Shown here: positions 47,855 to 59,651 of the stretch, piece after piece | How positions within the stretch are numbered: position 1 is the first letter of the stretch | How the letters are laid out: every line of letters begins with the position of its first letter | Assembly (NCBI GenBank): GCA_024663395.1 | Contig: JANFAH010000012.1 | Coordinates: forward strand, 558,001-622,000 | Direction: 5' to 3' | Source of the DNA: Pisolithus tinctorius | Taxonomy: Eukaryota > Basidiomycota > Agaricomycetes > Boletales > Pisolithaceae | DNA length: 64,000 nucleotides | Program-made: the position numbers and the translations under genes | Notes under the pieces: model-generated | Database searches by the model: none | Told to the model about the DNA's origin: nothing | What the model saw: the letters and a program-made list of their open reading frames with translations, nothing else

Positions 47855-48114
47855 CTACTGCACGTCCATCATCTGCCTTACCGCATGTCCATCATCTGTG
47901 CTACTGCATGTCCAAGTTCTGCGTGACTGCGTGACCAACGACTGCACTACCACGTGACCAATGACTGCACTACCGCATGACCAACGACTGCACTACCGCA
48001 GTGTCTGGTGTCCCCCTGCTGACAGAACTTTGAACCTTCGAAAAATGTACTGCACGTTCAACATCAGCACAAAAATCACCTGCCAAACAAAGCGTGGTTG
48101 TCTGGCTTTCCATA
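47855..48114 (-). repeat. Right terminal inverted repeat with 23-bp tandem repeats
   Basis: Complement of the left end. It contains three tandem 23-bp units (47932-48000, TGACCAACGACTGCACTACC type), where the left end has about one unit. More degenerate units continue inwards to about 47770. Confidence 0.8.
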
Positions 48115-48120
48115 CGCTTC
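48115..48120. repeat. Right 6-bp target-site duplication (CGCTTC)
   Basis: Identical to 40742-40747. Confidence 0.8.
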
Positions 48121-48579
48121 TCACGCCTAGACTATATTCTCGGTACGCTACATAAACTCTGCTACTGAGAATGACCAGTAGTGACTGAAACTCACGCATT
48201 CTTTCGAAGCACTATTGTCTCAGCTGCCTGTTCCCGCAACTGCAATCGGATCACTTTCTGAACCTCTGATGTTTCACCATACTCATGTTCACCACCAGGG
48301 ATTCGGCCCACACTTTTTGCGAGGAGTACGCGCGATTGATGACCGAACAGTGTACGGCCAATGAGTACTCTTTTTCCAATACAGGACGTCAGGTCAGAAT
48401 GGGAGACAGCAATACTTGAAATTGTCCCTTGGACTCATCTCGAATTGTTTAATGTACAGAAGGTTACTTCTTGTACAAACTATTACTAGAACAAGATTAG
48501 ACCAGGAGACTCGTTACTTTGTAGAACCAGCTAGTATGTGTTGACTACAACATTCTCAACAACTTCATGATTACCACTT
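48121..48579. other. Spacer without a recognised gene
   Basis: About 460 bp of unique-looking sequence between the TIR element and copy 2 of the repeated gene. Confidence 0.4.
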
Positions 48580-49180
48580 GCCAAAATCCATGCTGGTTAA
48601 ACCACTGATGTGGAGGATGTTTAGGAGCTTGTACTCGGACCTTGTGTGTTGGTGTTGGTGGTGTCCCCTGGAACAGTTGTACCAGACCACTTCGCTTGCT
48701 CTACAGCTCAAGCATCAAGCAGCGATTGATGTTTCGATGTGCCCACTCCTGCATCGAACAAGATCCTAGAACAATGCACACCCAGCGATTTATATCGACG
48801 CGATCCACCAAATGATGTTGCCTACCACTGCAAGTGAGCTTTATTATCACCTGGGTTTGTTAATGGACGCATAACCAAGGGATTCGAAATTTCCCCTAAT
48901 CCCTGCTAACGTTGGTGACATTGCCAAGGTCGAGCGTGGGATGCCACTTACCCTCAACTTGCCTTCGCTCCAAATGTAATCCACAACCTGAACCATGTCA
49001 AATGATATGGATGGAGATAACAGATTTGACTCACCTGCGGCAACAATTGGTCCACTTCTGCGCAGATCCCACACCAACAGAGCCACAGGATCTATGAACA
49101 AATCGACAATCAGTGTCAACGTAACAAGTTAATGCTGAACTTGCCTTCCCTGTTATGTCCTCCTCCAGTCACTGCGGAAA
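48580..49180 (-). pseudogene. Uncharacterised repeated gene, copy 2 (fragment, empty LINE site)
   Basis: Minus-strand blocks match copy 1 at 34100-34790: LFIDPVALLVWDLRRSGP, QVVDYIWSEGKLRVSGIPRST and IRGNFESLG. At 48590 the sequence AAATCCATGCTGG is continuous where copy 1 was split by the LINE, so this copy shows the unoccupied target. The 5' exons seen in copy 1 (34907-35371) are missing here, so it is a fragment. Confidence 0.55.
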
Positions 49181-49389
49181 CGAAATTTTAGCAGGGGGCA
49201 TAACCAGATTCTCCAAATGTAGATAATCCGACCTTGATTTTTTTTGTAAGATATAGCTATTAGTCTGAGTAAAGTCTGACTCAACGATTTTTGAGTAACA
49301 TATCCAAATAATCTGACATAGGCAAGATCCGAATATAGGCAATACACCAATAGCCTAACCTCTCATACGTGTATTTCCCCACCCCGACT

Positions 49390-50568
49390 ATGCTCGACTC
49401 CATTGGCCATAGTCCAACTATAATACCATCGGAAGAGTGGCTCTTGCCACCCTTGCACCCCTCAGAAAAAATGATGGACTTTGTGAAAATTTTCCTTGGT
49501 CTCCAAGTTCACCGGTTCGCCATGTACACCATGAACCAACCCAAGGTATGTGGTACTCGAGTCCCCCAGCCTATCTACTCACCTCCAAAAGTTCCATATT
49601 GATGCTAACCAGATGGTTCCAACCTCACAAGCTGACGAAATCGAGTTTGTTGGTCCCCCAACAGTCATCAAACATAGGCCACACATCCTTCGACTTCATG
49701 TCCCAACCAGCGTCCAAAACATTACACTCTCTTTCGAGCCAAACTCCCAAGGCCCTGTGGTACATGTGGGTAATTATTGTTCATGTGTCTTCCACTCACG
49801 GCCATACACCAGACCATAGAAATCTCCCTAACAACAATGTCACCAGAACTTGGCAATGATACCTTTCATGCAACTCAAGCGTGTGTTGTCGACTTTGGTG
49901 CTAACATTGGTACTGGTGGGGTTAAGTTGGGGTCTGCAGATGCCCATGTTTCAGCCATCTCAGTAAGTCATCACATAATTCATATCCTTGCTGATGGTAT
50001 TACATAGGATCCTCTACTCGTCAACATTGAGCCACTTCCTGCCATGCAAGGATTGTTCAGATGTATTCCAGACCACCTCCTGCCTGCTGAAAAAGGCCAG
50101 ACAAACCCTGAGGGCAGTACTGCCCTGCCTATCGTGCCTCTCATCCCTGCCGTTGATAATAGTGAAACTGAGCCCGAAAGTGTGGAGGGGACCCCAACTG
50201 CAGCTGCCAAGGTAAGTCGTGACTCATGAACCATTCTTTTTCTCGGTATTGACAACTCTTTCTAGAAGACTACTTCGGAAATACCAGTCTCGTCTCTTCC
50301 TGTGCAAGTTTCTGGCCCCTCCATTAGGCATACTTTTACCCTGGACAGTTTTGCTGGATTGGAGACGTTTGATACTGTGAGTACACAACTGTTGTGTGTA
50401 AGTAAACTTTGTCATTTCTGTTGTCATGTACTCATCATTACTCAGGAAAGATGGGCCCAAATTCGAGAGGGACTTATCACTGGCCAGGAAAATAATAAAA
50501 GATGTCGCGTGCCCTTATTGTCTGAAGCTAGTACCCCCACCACTCCCGCCAAATGCTTTTGCAAGTAG
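49390..50568 (+). CDS. Intact six-exon gene of unknown function
   Basis: Exons 49390-49545, 49613-49765, 49813-49962, 50008-50211, 50266-50376 and 50446-50568 all meet in phase 0 and give 298 residues. I recognise no domain. Visible features are a hydrophobic/aromatic N-terminal part (KIFLGLQVHRFAMYTMNQPK) and a beta-rich middle (ILRLHVPTSVQNITLSF). A glycine-rich stretch follows (DFGANIGTGGVKLG), and then a serine/proline/glutamate-rich tail. There is no signal peptide and no membrane segment. Six introns-in-phase without any stop suggest a real gene. Its neighbours are a repeat fragment and a satellite block, which give no hint of function. Confidence 0.6.
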
Positions 50569-50869
50569 TACTTGTCTTTTTTTTGGAACTAATATAATGT
50601 TCATGTGATCATTAACTTCGTGCATGTCCACCTGCTACCTCCTCAAGGCCTCATGCTCTATCCATTAAGAACATGCCTCCGATGGGATTCCAGCAATGCA
50701 TCTGCAAGTCCTTTGGGTGTAATGGAGCGCTAGTGCCTGTGCGTACAGCTGCTGCCCATACATGACATGACCTTCATGCAAGGACGAAAGCATCGCAGAT
50801 TTCACACACATAGTGTAGTCACACTTAGTCACAACACATGGGCAGCCTGTGCGCCAAAACACCAACACT

Positions 50870-52575
50870 TATATAGACCCCGAGACGGGCCTGCCTATAA
50901 TAGATTAGCCACTACACATGGACAGGCCCGAGGGACTAAAGTGAGAGCAACATATGTACAGGCCTGTAAGTGCATTACCACAACATATGGGAGGGCCCGT
51001 GGTGGGTAAGGATGCTGAAACATTTAGACGGGCCTGTGACCAATTAAGTATACTGAGCTGCTGTAAGACATGGACAGGCCCATCCTAGTAGGTTACACCC
51101 CTGTCTCAACATTAAGGCGGGCCCACCTATCATAACATGGAGAGGGTCACAGCATAAGGACGGGCCTGTCTATGATTAGAATACAAAGTTGGCAACATAT
51201 GGACGGGCCCAGGAGTAATATCATTTATGGTGTCACAACATCTAGACAGGCCCATTCATAATAAGCTGTACCTCTGTTGCAACATAAAGACGGGCCCATC
51301 AGTAATGTCATTTCATAATGTCACAACATATGGACGGGCCTGTCGACAGTAAGATGTACTGCTGTTGAAACATAAAGACGGGCCTGTCACAAGTATCTTT
51401 TAATAGAGTCACAACGTAAGATTGGGCCTGTCAGTAGTATTATGCAACATATGGATGGGCCCATCCACAGTAAGGTGTACCTCTGACAAAACATAAAGAC
51501 GGGCCCATCAGTAATCTCATGTATAGCATCACAACATATGGACGGGCCCATCAGTAGTATTATTTATATTGTCACAACTATGGGCGGGCCCAGCCCCAGT
51601 AAGATGTACCCTGTCGAAACATAAAGGCGGGCCCGTCACTAATATCATTTAATAGAGTCACAGCATATGGACGGGCCCTTCAGTAGTATTATTTATATTG
51701 TCACAACATATGGGTGGGCCCGGCCCCAGTAAGATGTACCCTGTCGAAACATAAAGGTGGGCCCGTCACTAATATCATTTAATAGAGTCACAACATATGG
51801 ACAGGCCCTTCAATAGTATTATTTATATTGTCACAACATATGGACAGGCCCTTCAGCAGTATTATTTATATTGTCACAGCATATGGATGGGCCTGTCCAT
51901 AGTAAGATGTACTTCGGACAAAACATAAAGATGGGCCCATCAGTAATCTCATGTATAGCATCACAACATATGGACAGGCCCTTCAGTAGTATTATTTATA
52001 TCATCACAACATATGGGCGGGCCCGGCCCCAGTAAGATGTACCCTGTCGAAACATAAAGAGAGGCCCTTCAGTTGTATTATTTACATTGTCACAGCATAT
52101 GGATGGGCCTGTCCACAGTAAGATGTACCTCTGACGAAACATAAAGACGGGCCTTCAGTAGTATCATGTATATCATCACAACAAATGGACAGGCCCATCT
52201 AGCCAGATGCACCCCTGTCAAAACATAAGGACGGGTCCGTGTATGGTATTCTTAGGCAGCAGAAAGGGAGATCCAAGCTATCTACATAAGGACAGCCCAT
52301 GTAAGGCATTCTCAGGCAGCAGAAAGGGAGATCAAAGGGATCTACATAAGGACGGGCTCATCCATGGTATTCTCAGGCAGCAGATAAGGGAAAACAAAAA
52401 CCGGTGTTACAACATAAGACAGGCCGATCTGTCCATTGCAGGATTACAAACCCTTGGCACTGCATAAGGTGGGCCAATCCATCGTATCATAGATAGCTCA
52501 CCGCAAATGGACAGGCCTATCCATATTGGGTTATCCCCCTGTCACAATATAAGATGGGCCCAGGAAGACAAGAAA
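50870..52575. repeat. Satellite block with a GGACGGGCC core
   Basis: About 1.7 kb of degenerate tandem units, each about 55-65 bp, share the core ACATAxGGACGGGCCC followed by an AT-rich spacer (CATCAGTAGTATTATTTATATTGTCACA type). Higher-order units are visible: a block ending CCCCAGTAAGATGTACCCTG recurs at about 51590, 51725 and 52025. The right flank (52240-52400) has a related unit with CTCAGGCAGCAGAAAGGGAGAT repeated three times. No gene is seen inside. Confidence 0.85.
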
Positions 52576-52980
52576 TGAAGAAAGGGGAACCTCTCGCACT
52601 ATGAAGTATCTGAATTTCCCACTATAAATTGTGTTTCATGTTGGACAATTTGTCTATTCAGTTGGAATCTCAGGTGCTGGTCTATGTAGCCGCGAGCCAG
52701 GACTCCACCATTGGAGCAGATGGGAAACACACAAAACAAATGGCAATGCTATTCAGAACAATGCATAATATTTTTATCTGAGTCTCTGCTTCATATATGC
52801 ATCCAGGATTATGGACTTGTACCAGTATTGCTGTCATGCTGTGGGAATCATTCATAGGCAGGATAAAAAGTGCGACATCCACATATCTCATTGTCCGTCT
52901 TTCACTTCTGACTCTTCCTCTCTCCAATCACCATCACCACTCTCACTGTTGAATTACCTCATCGTCTCATCATCAGAAAC
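52576..52980. other. Non-coding flank of the satellite
   Basis: No gene recognised. A CT-rich tract just before 52981 could be the promoter of the next gene. Confidence 0.4.
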
Positions 52981-54702
52981 ATGTTGTCGTCATCATCTCA
53001 CAAGCTCTTCAAGAAATTGCCTGAGCTCAATGCTGCAGCCAACCGCATTCTTCAAATTTATTTCAAGGATATCGTGGAAAGCAGCAAGCTGGGAAAGGTG
53101 GACAAGATTGTGAAGTGGAGAGGTGCCATCAAGGCGATAAACGATGAACTAGTGCGTCATAGCCTCATCACACTTTTTCACTAACTGATGTATTCAGGAC
53201 TCTGTATGCGACCTCATCGCTAGGATGGATGAGATTCCGATGACCCTCATCGGTGTCGACATGTTCTTAAAGTGGCATGAAGACCTCAGCTCGATTGACC
53301 ACCCATGGCCTGAGTGGAAGACTGCCCTAGCCCCTTCCAAAACCGATGTCGCCAACCACAAGTGGCTCGACATCGTCGAGCGTTGATACAACTACCACCG
53401 GTTGGGCCTCCCTATGCCCCGTGCGGTGCCAACACCACCTGCTCAAGAGACCAAAATGCCTACGAGCGACAAAGGAAAATGGAAAGCGACCGAGGTGGAG
53501 GTGGAGCAAATGATAGCGGAGGGCTCGCACAGGATGGAGGTGGATGATGAGGGTGAAGAGGAGGTGCCAGAGAAGGAGGACAAGGAGGAAGAACCAGTAC
53601 GAGGCAGGCAGAAGCGCCAAGCTGCCATGAAAATGATGACCCGTTGATCCCATGCTACGAAGGCAACAGTGGAAACCGACGATGAAGACGACATTTCCAC
53701 TCAAGGCCAATCAAAATGCAAGCCTTGTCCACCGTCAGACGGACTATACGCTTGCGCTGCCTTAGCTTTCAGAAGGACGCCTTCCCCTGACCCCAAATCC
53801 TGCGAGTCATGCTGCAGACACAAGGTCCGATGCTACAGGAACCCCGGGAAGTCCTGCTTCCTGTGCGATGGTCGCAAGATTCGATGCAACCATACCAAAG
53901 GTGGCACTACTGCTCCAACTCGATGGAATCCATCATGAGCCAGGGGGAAAAAGTGAGCTCGAAGTCTGTCCCCGACGATGGAGGCCCAAGAACCCCAAAG
54001 CCCAGCAGAACGTCCCCAAAAGCGACACGTTTCGATGGCTTCCAAAGCCATCGATACTGGGGTTGGGCCCTCCAACCAGGGAAAGACGATCCCCGAGGGA
54101 TCTTCACTCAGTACGTTTCCAATTTCATGTATTTACTGCTGACTCAAATTTTATTCAGAGATTTGTATTCCTGCATTCAATCGCAGGGATTCCCGCCCAA
54201 TCCCAGCCGCTGTACGAGCGGATTCGATCGTCGAGGTTGGCCCATCTGTTGTGCAAGAGGTACAGGAATCTATGGTAGCAGGTACGTTTAACCACTCCAC
54301 ATCTACACTAAGTATCGTCGTTAACCCTTGTATTCAAAGCAGAAACCCGCCCATCGACAACGATGGCACCCGTCCAACCCACAACCACTGCAACTCCCAG
54401 CACACCGTCACCCATCTGTGCCCCAATTGCCGATGTTTCACAAACGTCCAACACAATCGAACAGTGAATCGAAGATTTGGAATGTTGACTCCACGATGCT
54501 GAGGCCCACCGCCAATACTACGAGGATCAAATGTACGATTTCCAAATACAACAGGATGAGACCACACAGACGCTGGACAGGATGGCATGTGAGCTGGAGG
54601 CTCTGCATATTCGGGTGTATGGACAACCATTGGGTGACAACCTCATTGATCTCTTTGGGCCTCTGGCAGATGAGACAAGGGCAGATAGGACAGCAGGGTG
54701 AA
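52981..54702 (+). pseudogene. Transposon-associated protein with cysteine cluster, two nonsense codons
   Basis: Exons on the plus strand start with ATG 52981 (LFKKLPELNAAANRILQIYFKDIVESSKLG). They continue after an intron at about 53153-53196 with a second helical part (DLIARMDEIPMTLIGVDMFLKWHEDL). A charged region (EGEEEVPEKEDKEEEPV) follows, then a cysteine cluster at about 53795-53890: C-x2-C-C-x5-C-x7-C-x2-C-x6-C (ESCCRHKVRC, CFLCDGRKIRC). Later exons end in a coiled coil (YYEDQMYDFQIQQDETTQTLDRMACELEAL) before TGA at 54700-54702. Two in-frame TGA codons at 53383 and 53644 interrupt it, each where Arg fits. The cysteine cluster suggests nucleic-acid binding. I think the family is dispersed in Boletales genomes, but I cannot name it. 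Confidence 0.6.
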
Positions 54703-54849
54703 TGAGGCCGTCTATAATTTTACTCCTCTGCGGTATATACAATGTTGTTTTACATTTCGCATTTTAATTGACCACTGCGGCTGCATCATATACTCAACAT
54801 TTACTTAGAGCGAGAAAAAGACAATGGCTAGACAGCCAACAGAATTGCA

Positions 54850-55680
54850 AAGGATAATCTCATTCTACTAAAACAACCACTGATGTATCCCGATAGGCAG
54901 AAGCTTAGCGAATGCATGGCTTTGCAATATAGCATAGTTAACATGAAGCTTAAAAAATGAGATAGCGGGATGGTCTCATTCTGCTAAAACCGGAGGTGAT
55001 GGAGCCTGATAGACGGAACCCGAATGCGCGGGCTATGCTATTTACAGCGTTCACTTGGGATTTACAAAACACGATAACGACTAATAATAGGATAACAATG
55101 CAAAGAAAAATGTCAGCCTGTGAAAACAGCATTCCATGGATCCCGATAGACACATCTGAGTCTGCTAATATGGCTGCTGATGAATCCCAATAGACGGACA
55201 CCTGGCGAATGAGTGGCTATGCTATTTACAGCGTTCACTTGGGAGTTACAAAACAAGATAATGGCTAATAATAGGATAACAATGCAAAGGAAGATGTCAG
55301 CCTGTGAAAACAGCATTCTGCAGATCCTGATAGATGGAACCCTTCCAAATGAGCAGCCTGCGCAATATGCAAGGTTGATATGGACTGTCTCGACCTGCTA
55401 ACATGGAATTCGATGGATCCTGATAGACAGAACCCTTCAAAGTGAGCGGACTGCGTGAGATGCAAGGCTGAGAGCAATTGGTCATCGGATGCAAATGCAA
55501 AGCAATATTCTCATTGCACTAATGTAGGATCCAAGGTATGCCCACAGGTTGGACATGTGCAAATGAGCAGAGTGTGAGATTCGCAAGGTTCAATTCAGGG
55601 AGAAAGTTGCATTCTGCTATTGTAGGAGCCAATGTATTTCGATAGGCAGAAGCTTGGCAAATGAGCAGATAAATATTTCT
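54850..55680. repeat. Degenerate direct repeats, period about 60-185 bp
   Basis: Five or more units carry CTGCTAAxATGGAxGxGATGGATCCxGATAGACGGAACC followed by a GAATGAGxGGCTATGC-like end. In two of them (from 55032 and 55216, 184 bp apart) the unit is extended by a near-identical segment of about 120 bp (ACAGCGTTCACTTGGGA ... GTGAAAACAGCATTC). No coding function is seen. Confidence 0.7.
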
Positions 55681-56171
55681 CAGCAGACGGAAATACCACC
55701 AAGGGCATTCAGCCAGTTACTAGTGCCCAATTCACCCTCTGCATTGAGCAATAAATATTCTGTTTCCCAACAATGGTTTGTTGCCATTCATCTCAGCCCG
55801 CGGACACATGAGCCTTTCAAGACAGACAATATACATATGCATGTCATACCAGACATATCCACAATGGAAATAAAACATGCGAAAGGTAAATGAATGGGCT
55901 AGCTTGCCACTGGGCATCTCCTGCGAAGTACCCGCTGACCCGCCCATCAGCTACAGGGCGGAATGCAAGGGTGGGGGATGGAAACTGCAGGTTCACATTG
56001 AGCTAACATTTAACTACAAATCTTTCTCCAGGACAAACTGAATATCAGTCGCATTCATGGCCTGCCATTTGCATTCAGCATGCTCAGGCCAACCTCGAAT
56101 ACATCATCCTCTGCCTCGCTGCATAACACTGCACCCCAGGAGCTCCAATAGCACTGTTTCCCATCTGTATC
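55681..56171. other. Spacer without a recognised gene
   Basis: No gene or strong repeat is seen; it lies beyond the 3' end of the KDZ transposase. Confidence 0.4.
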
Positions 56172-59100
56172 TTATGCCATTCTTTTGCTTGAAATCTGAA
56201 GAAACTTATAGCCCATTGAAATTCTGATATTACAAGCGCTTCCTCTTCTTCCCAACGATCTTTGACGGATTTTGCTCACAGCCAATGAATGCAATAAACT
56301 AATTGAAGCAAATTCATCAACCTCAAAGCACTGTTGGAACAGTAAGGTCAACATACATTCAGACATCCAACTCTTTGATTCTGTGTCCCGTGGGATGTCG
56401 ATCGACCAAAACCATGGAAGATGGGTTCCGCAGTGCTCCTGTGCATTTTGGGAGAAGGCCGCTGTCTGCACAGCCAGGTCTTCTTTATGAAGCTCTTGAT
56501 AACATCCTAAGATATCTGCACCTGCGCCAAGTGCAACCATGGCATCTCTGCATCGATTATAAATCATGGCCTGTTTTTTTACTGAGACATTGATAGCGCG
56601 GATCATATCCCAGGCCCGAGTTTTCATAGAATAGCTCTTAGCTGTGTGCACCACCCCCCGAAAGACAGCCGCCTTGTCTGCCAATGTAAGACGGAGGCCA
56701 TGTAGCACATCATTAGCTTGACCTGTGCGAAGCTTCAGCTCCATTTCTGCAAGATTTTGAAGCCCTCGAGCTTGACATGCGTCAATGCCAAGAGCGGATG
56801 GAAGGCAGCAATTTGTCCTGCGGTCCTGCCAGGGTTCCATCTGAGGTGGGCAACTCATCCCCCACATCGTCCAGCCAACCATCATCTGAAGCATAATCCT
56901 GCTCGGAATTTGCATCAAGAAACACAGTCAGCTGTATGGATTCGCTGGCAGAAGTGTTGGAGCCTGCTTCAAGGTGCAGCTTCAAGTAAATCACGGCATC
57001 CATGATAAAACCCAATTGTTCAGATGAAATGCGATCAGCACGGCATGCCATAGCCAATTTTTTCAATTCCGATGCCTGTTCCCCAATGTCCTTTCTGTCC
57101 ATGTGAAGTGAGGTTATGGCCTCTTCTAAGCGTAAACTGCGTGCTAGCCAACTAGCCGCTCCATGTAGGCTTCCGCTGGGTCTTGGTTCCTCCAATAACA
57201 TTAGTTCGATGGCACGCACTGTTGGTGCTTCTCGTGATATGTAAGTATTTTGCGTTTATCCAAAAAGGCGGACGCCATACCCGCCCTTAATTGAACTTCG
57301 AAGATGTCCATGGCAGATGGGTCGGTGACACGATCTTGCAGTGCATGAATCTCTTGCGTTCACCAGCTGTCTCGCTGCTCTGCAGTCAAGGCTTCATCTA
57401 GCTTTATATATGCCTGCCTCGCCAATGGTGCTGCTGCTCGAGCCGCTTTGAGCTTCCGTGATAGGCTATCCACTTAATCTTGGATGTCAGAGAGTGCACT
57501 GCAAGTGGATGCTCAGACTAACCAATCCGAATCATCTTCATGAAGTTGGAATCATTCATCTGGAAATCCAGCAGTTCTTGGCAATGTGGTGAGGTCATCC
57601 CGTGTGCAGATGTGGATGCCACGTTAAGGACGGACCACAACATTTCAATGATTTCTCCATCTACCCATCCGGCCCCCTTGATGAACAGCGGGGCATACCA
57701 TGCATAACATTCCTTCTTGTGCCCATGCACATGCCATATGCCAATTCCAGGGATAATCCAAAGCGATGACGGGATATCAATCAACTCACTTTGACCCACA
57801 CGCTTCCATAGATTCATCATGTAGGAGCAGTTAATGTCATAGAAGCAAACCACTTGTTTGATCCCTTCCATATTGTATCCCAACACATTTGCCAAAGAGT
57901 AGTCCATGTTCAACTGTCTGCAGCGCCATCAGCGGGTGTCAAAATCGACGATTCAACCTCATACCTTTCTCCTTTTTTGAAGTCAACAACACAATGCAGA
58001 TAAAAGCATCTGTGCTGTGCGCATGCAGTCACCCCAATTCCAGTCGCATGAAGCTTTCCCCGGGCTGCATTTGCCTGACTGATAGCTCTGTGGTTGTTGC
58101 AGGTGGATTTCTGTGCCTGAGCTCAGATCATGTTTTGCATGGGTTGAATGAATTCATACCTCCGCGATATGTGGAGTGGCCTTCAAATAGTCCACGTAGT
58201 TTGGATTGGTCACCATATAACCTAGTCCGTCCATCAACTGCACTTGATCTTTGGATTTCCGCTCATGCATGTGTTCTGCTTTAAAGTTTCCATCCATTAC
58301 TACTGTGTGGGTGAACCGCCAGCTGGAGAAGGTCAGCATATGAGGATTGCAGTATTGGAGCAGCTTACTGGTCCAAATCCTCATTGGTATCAACATTTAT
58401 TCCAGGCTGGGGGCATGCTGTGCAAAATAATGCCAGTCCGCCTTTCTCTGCTGACCTGGTTGTCCCACAGAATCCATTCCATTTAAGTAGCTTGAGGTAT
58501 CTCCATTTCCGCACAACCCGTAGAAGCTCACGGTATCTATCCCAATTGACCCTTCAGATATTCCAACACTTGGAACCAAAATACCAAATCTTACTGGAAC
58601 TAGGTGTGGAAACACACTGGATGTGATCTGACGCAACTTGCTGTAATAGTTCATACCGGACATTCCACATTCCAGGTTGTCCCTCAGGAAGTCATCCAGA
58701 ACCACGAATGTGAATGCGGTGCTTGGCTTCTCGAACGTTGAGGGGAATAGTTTGGCTCTGAGTAACTGTATGTATCGGGCTTCTGCAGTCTTGCATTCAC
58801 ACCAATTCACTACAATGAAATGAACACCTGTGACATCCACGATGGTGAGATATCTTGACCCCGCTGGAGGATGGAGGTGCTTTGGGTTTTCTTCGATATC
58901 TTCCACATCTTCCCACTCTTGATCATCCATGGGCAGAGGTTCACCTGCTGCTTGCTGGGCTTGTGTGATCGCATGGGGACAGGGTGCTCCACCATGTCCC
59001 AGGTGCAACTGAACGCCAATCTGTGGGTCTTGATGTGAATGTAATTCTGGGCAACCAGCTGATCTCTCACCATATGGAGGGCGGATTCCTCGTAGAAGTC

Positions 59101-59651
59101 CCCTGTCCACTGTTGGATCCTGTGGAAAGGCAGACTCTCATCACTCTTCCGGCAACATTCTGTGCAGAATAGGGGCTGATGCAAGCAATCCGGACATCTG
59201 TACACCCCGTCGTTGCCACACCAGGTGCAGTTCCTTGGCTCTGGGGAGGCTTCCAGCTCCAGGAGTATCTTCAAGAACTCCCCCTTCCATGGAACCCATT
59301 TGCGGATGTAATCGTTCTGCGTCTGACACACCATGTGAAGTCCGCTTTCGGGTTGGCGAACTGCTGCATACCTTTTTCCGCAGTAACATCAGCTGCTGGA
59401 CCGGTGGGCTCATGCTTTCATGTCCATCAAAGGCTGAATCTGCCCATGCATCAAAGTACTTGTGGGAGCGAGACCTTGAATGCTTGGATGGCGAGGATCG
59501 GGGAGAATGGACAGGGGTTGCTGGATCTGGCTGTTTGATCGTGACTTCTACCAATCACAATCTATATCTACCTCCAGTTCTCCGAGTCTTGACTTCCAGC
59601 TGCTTCACCCAATGGCCTGGGGTAGGACCAATCATTCTCATGCCCTTTTGA
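56172..59651 (-). CDS. CxC2-class KDZ transposase (possibly degenerate)
   Basis: Minus-strand exon blocks follow the layout of fungal KDZ transposases. A serine/arginine-rich N-terminus (about 59554) is followed by the CxC2 cysteine cluster at 59230-59150 (NCTWCGNDGVYRCPDCLHQPLFC, CTECC). Next come the YLTIVDVTGVHF and DDFLRDNLECGMSG region (58860-58670) and VVMDGNFKAEHM (58340-58300). The core then shows CNNHRA, ATGIGVTACARHRCF (58100-58000), NMDYSL, FYDINCSYM, IPGIGIWHVHGHKKECYAWYAPLFI, GAGWVDGEIIEMLW and HCQELLDFQMNDSNFMK (57910-57518). The C-terminus is helical (57219-56172). The catalytic Asp-Asp-Glu positions in DGNF, YDINC and DGEI-x-E are kept. Several exon joins were not resolved, so intactness is open. 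Confidence 0.78.

Larger units (their letters stand above)
40748..48114. mobile_element. 7.4-kb TIR element carrying integrase, alpha-kinase and viroplasmin-like genes
   Basis: The ends are inverted repeats that start TATGGAAAGC. The left one is 40748 to about 40960, the right one 48114 down to about 47855. They are roughly 90% identical over the first 145 bp. Both borders are flanked by the hexamer CGCTTC (40742-40747 and 48115-48120), a perfect target-site duplication. Inside are three genes: a viroplasmin-like gene and an alpha-kinase gene on the minus strand, and an intact DDE-integrase gene on the plus strand. About 1.2 kb between the kinase and the integrase holds tandem repeats. Large DNA transposons with a retroviral-type DDE integrase are known from several eukaryotes, but I cannot name this one. 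The kinase and viroplasmin-like genes look like passenger cargo. Confidence 0.82.

Noticed and set aside
50870..52575. CRISPR-like array
   Set aside because: Repeats and spacers are not distinct: the spacers resemble one another and the units are degenerate. The genome is eukaryotic, so this is a satellite.
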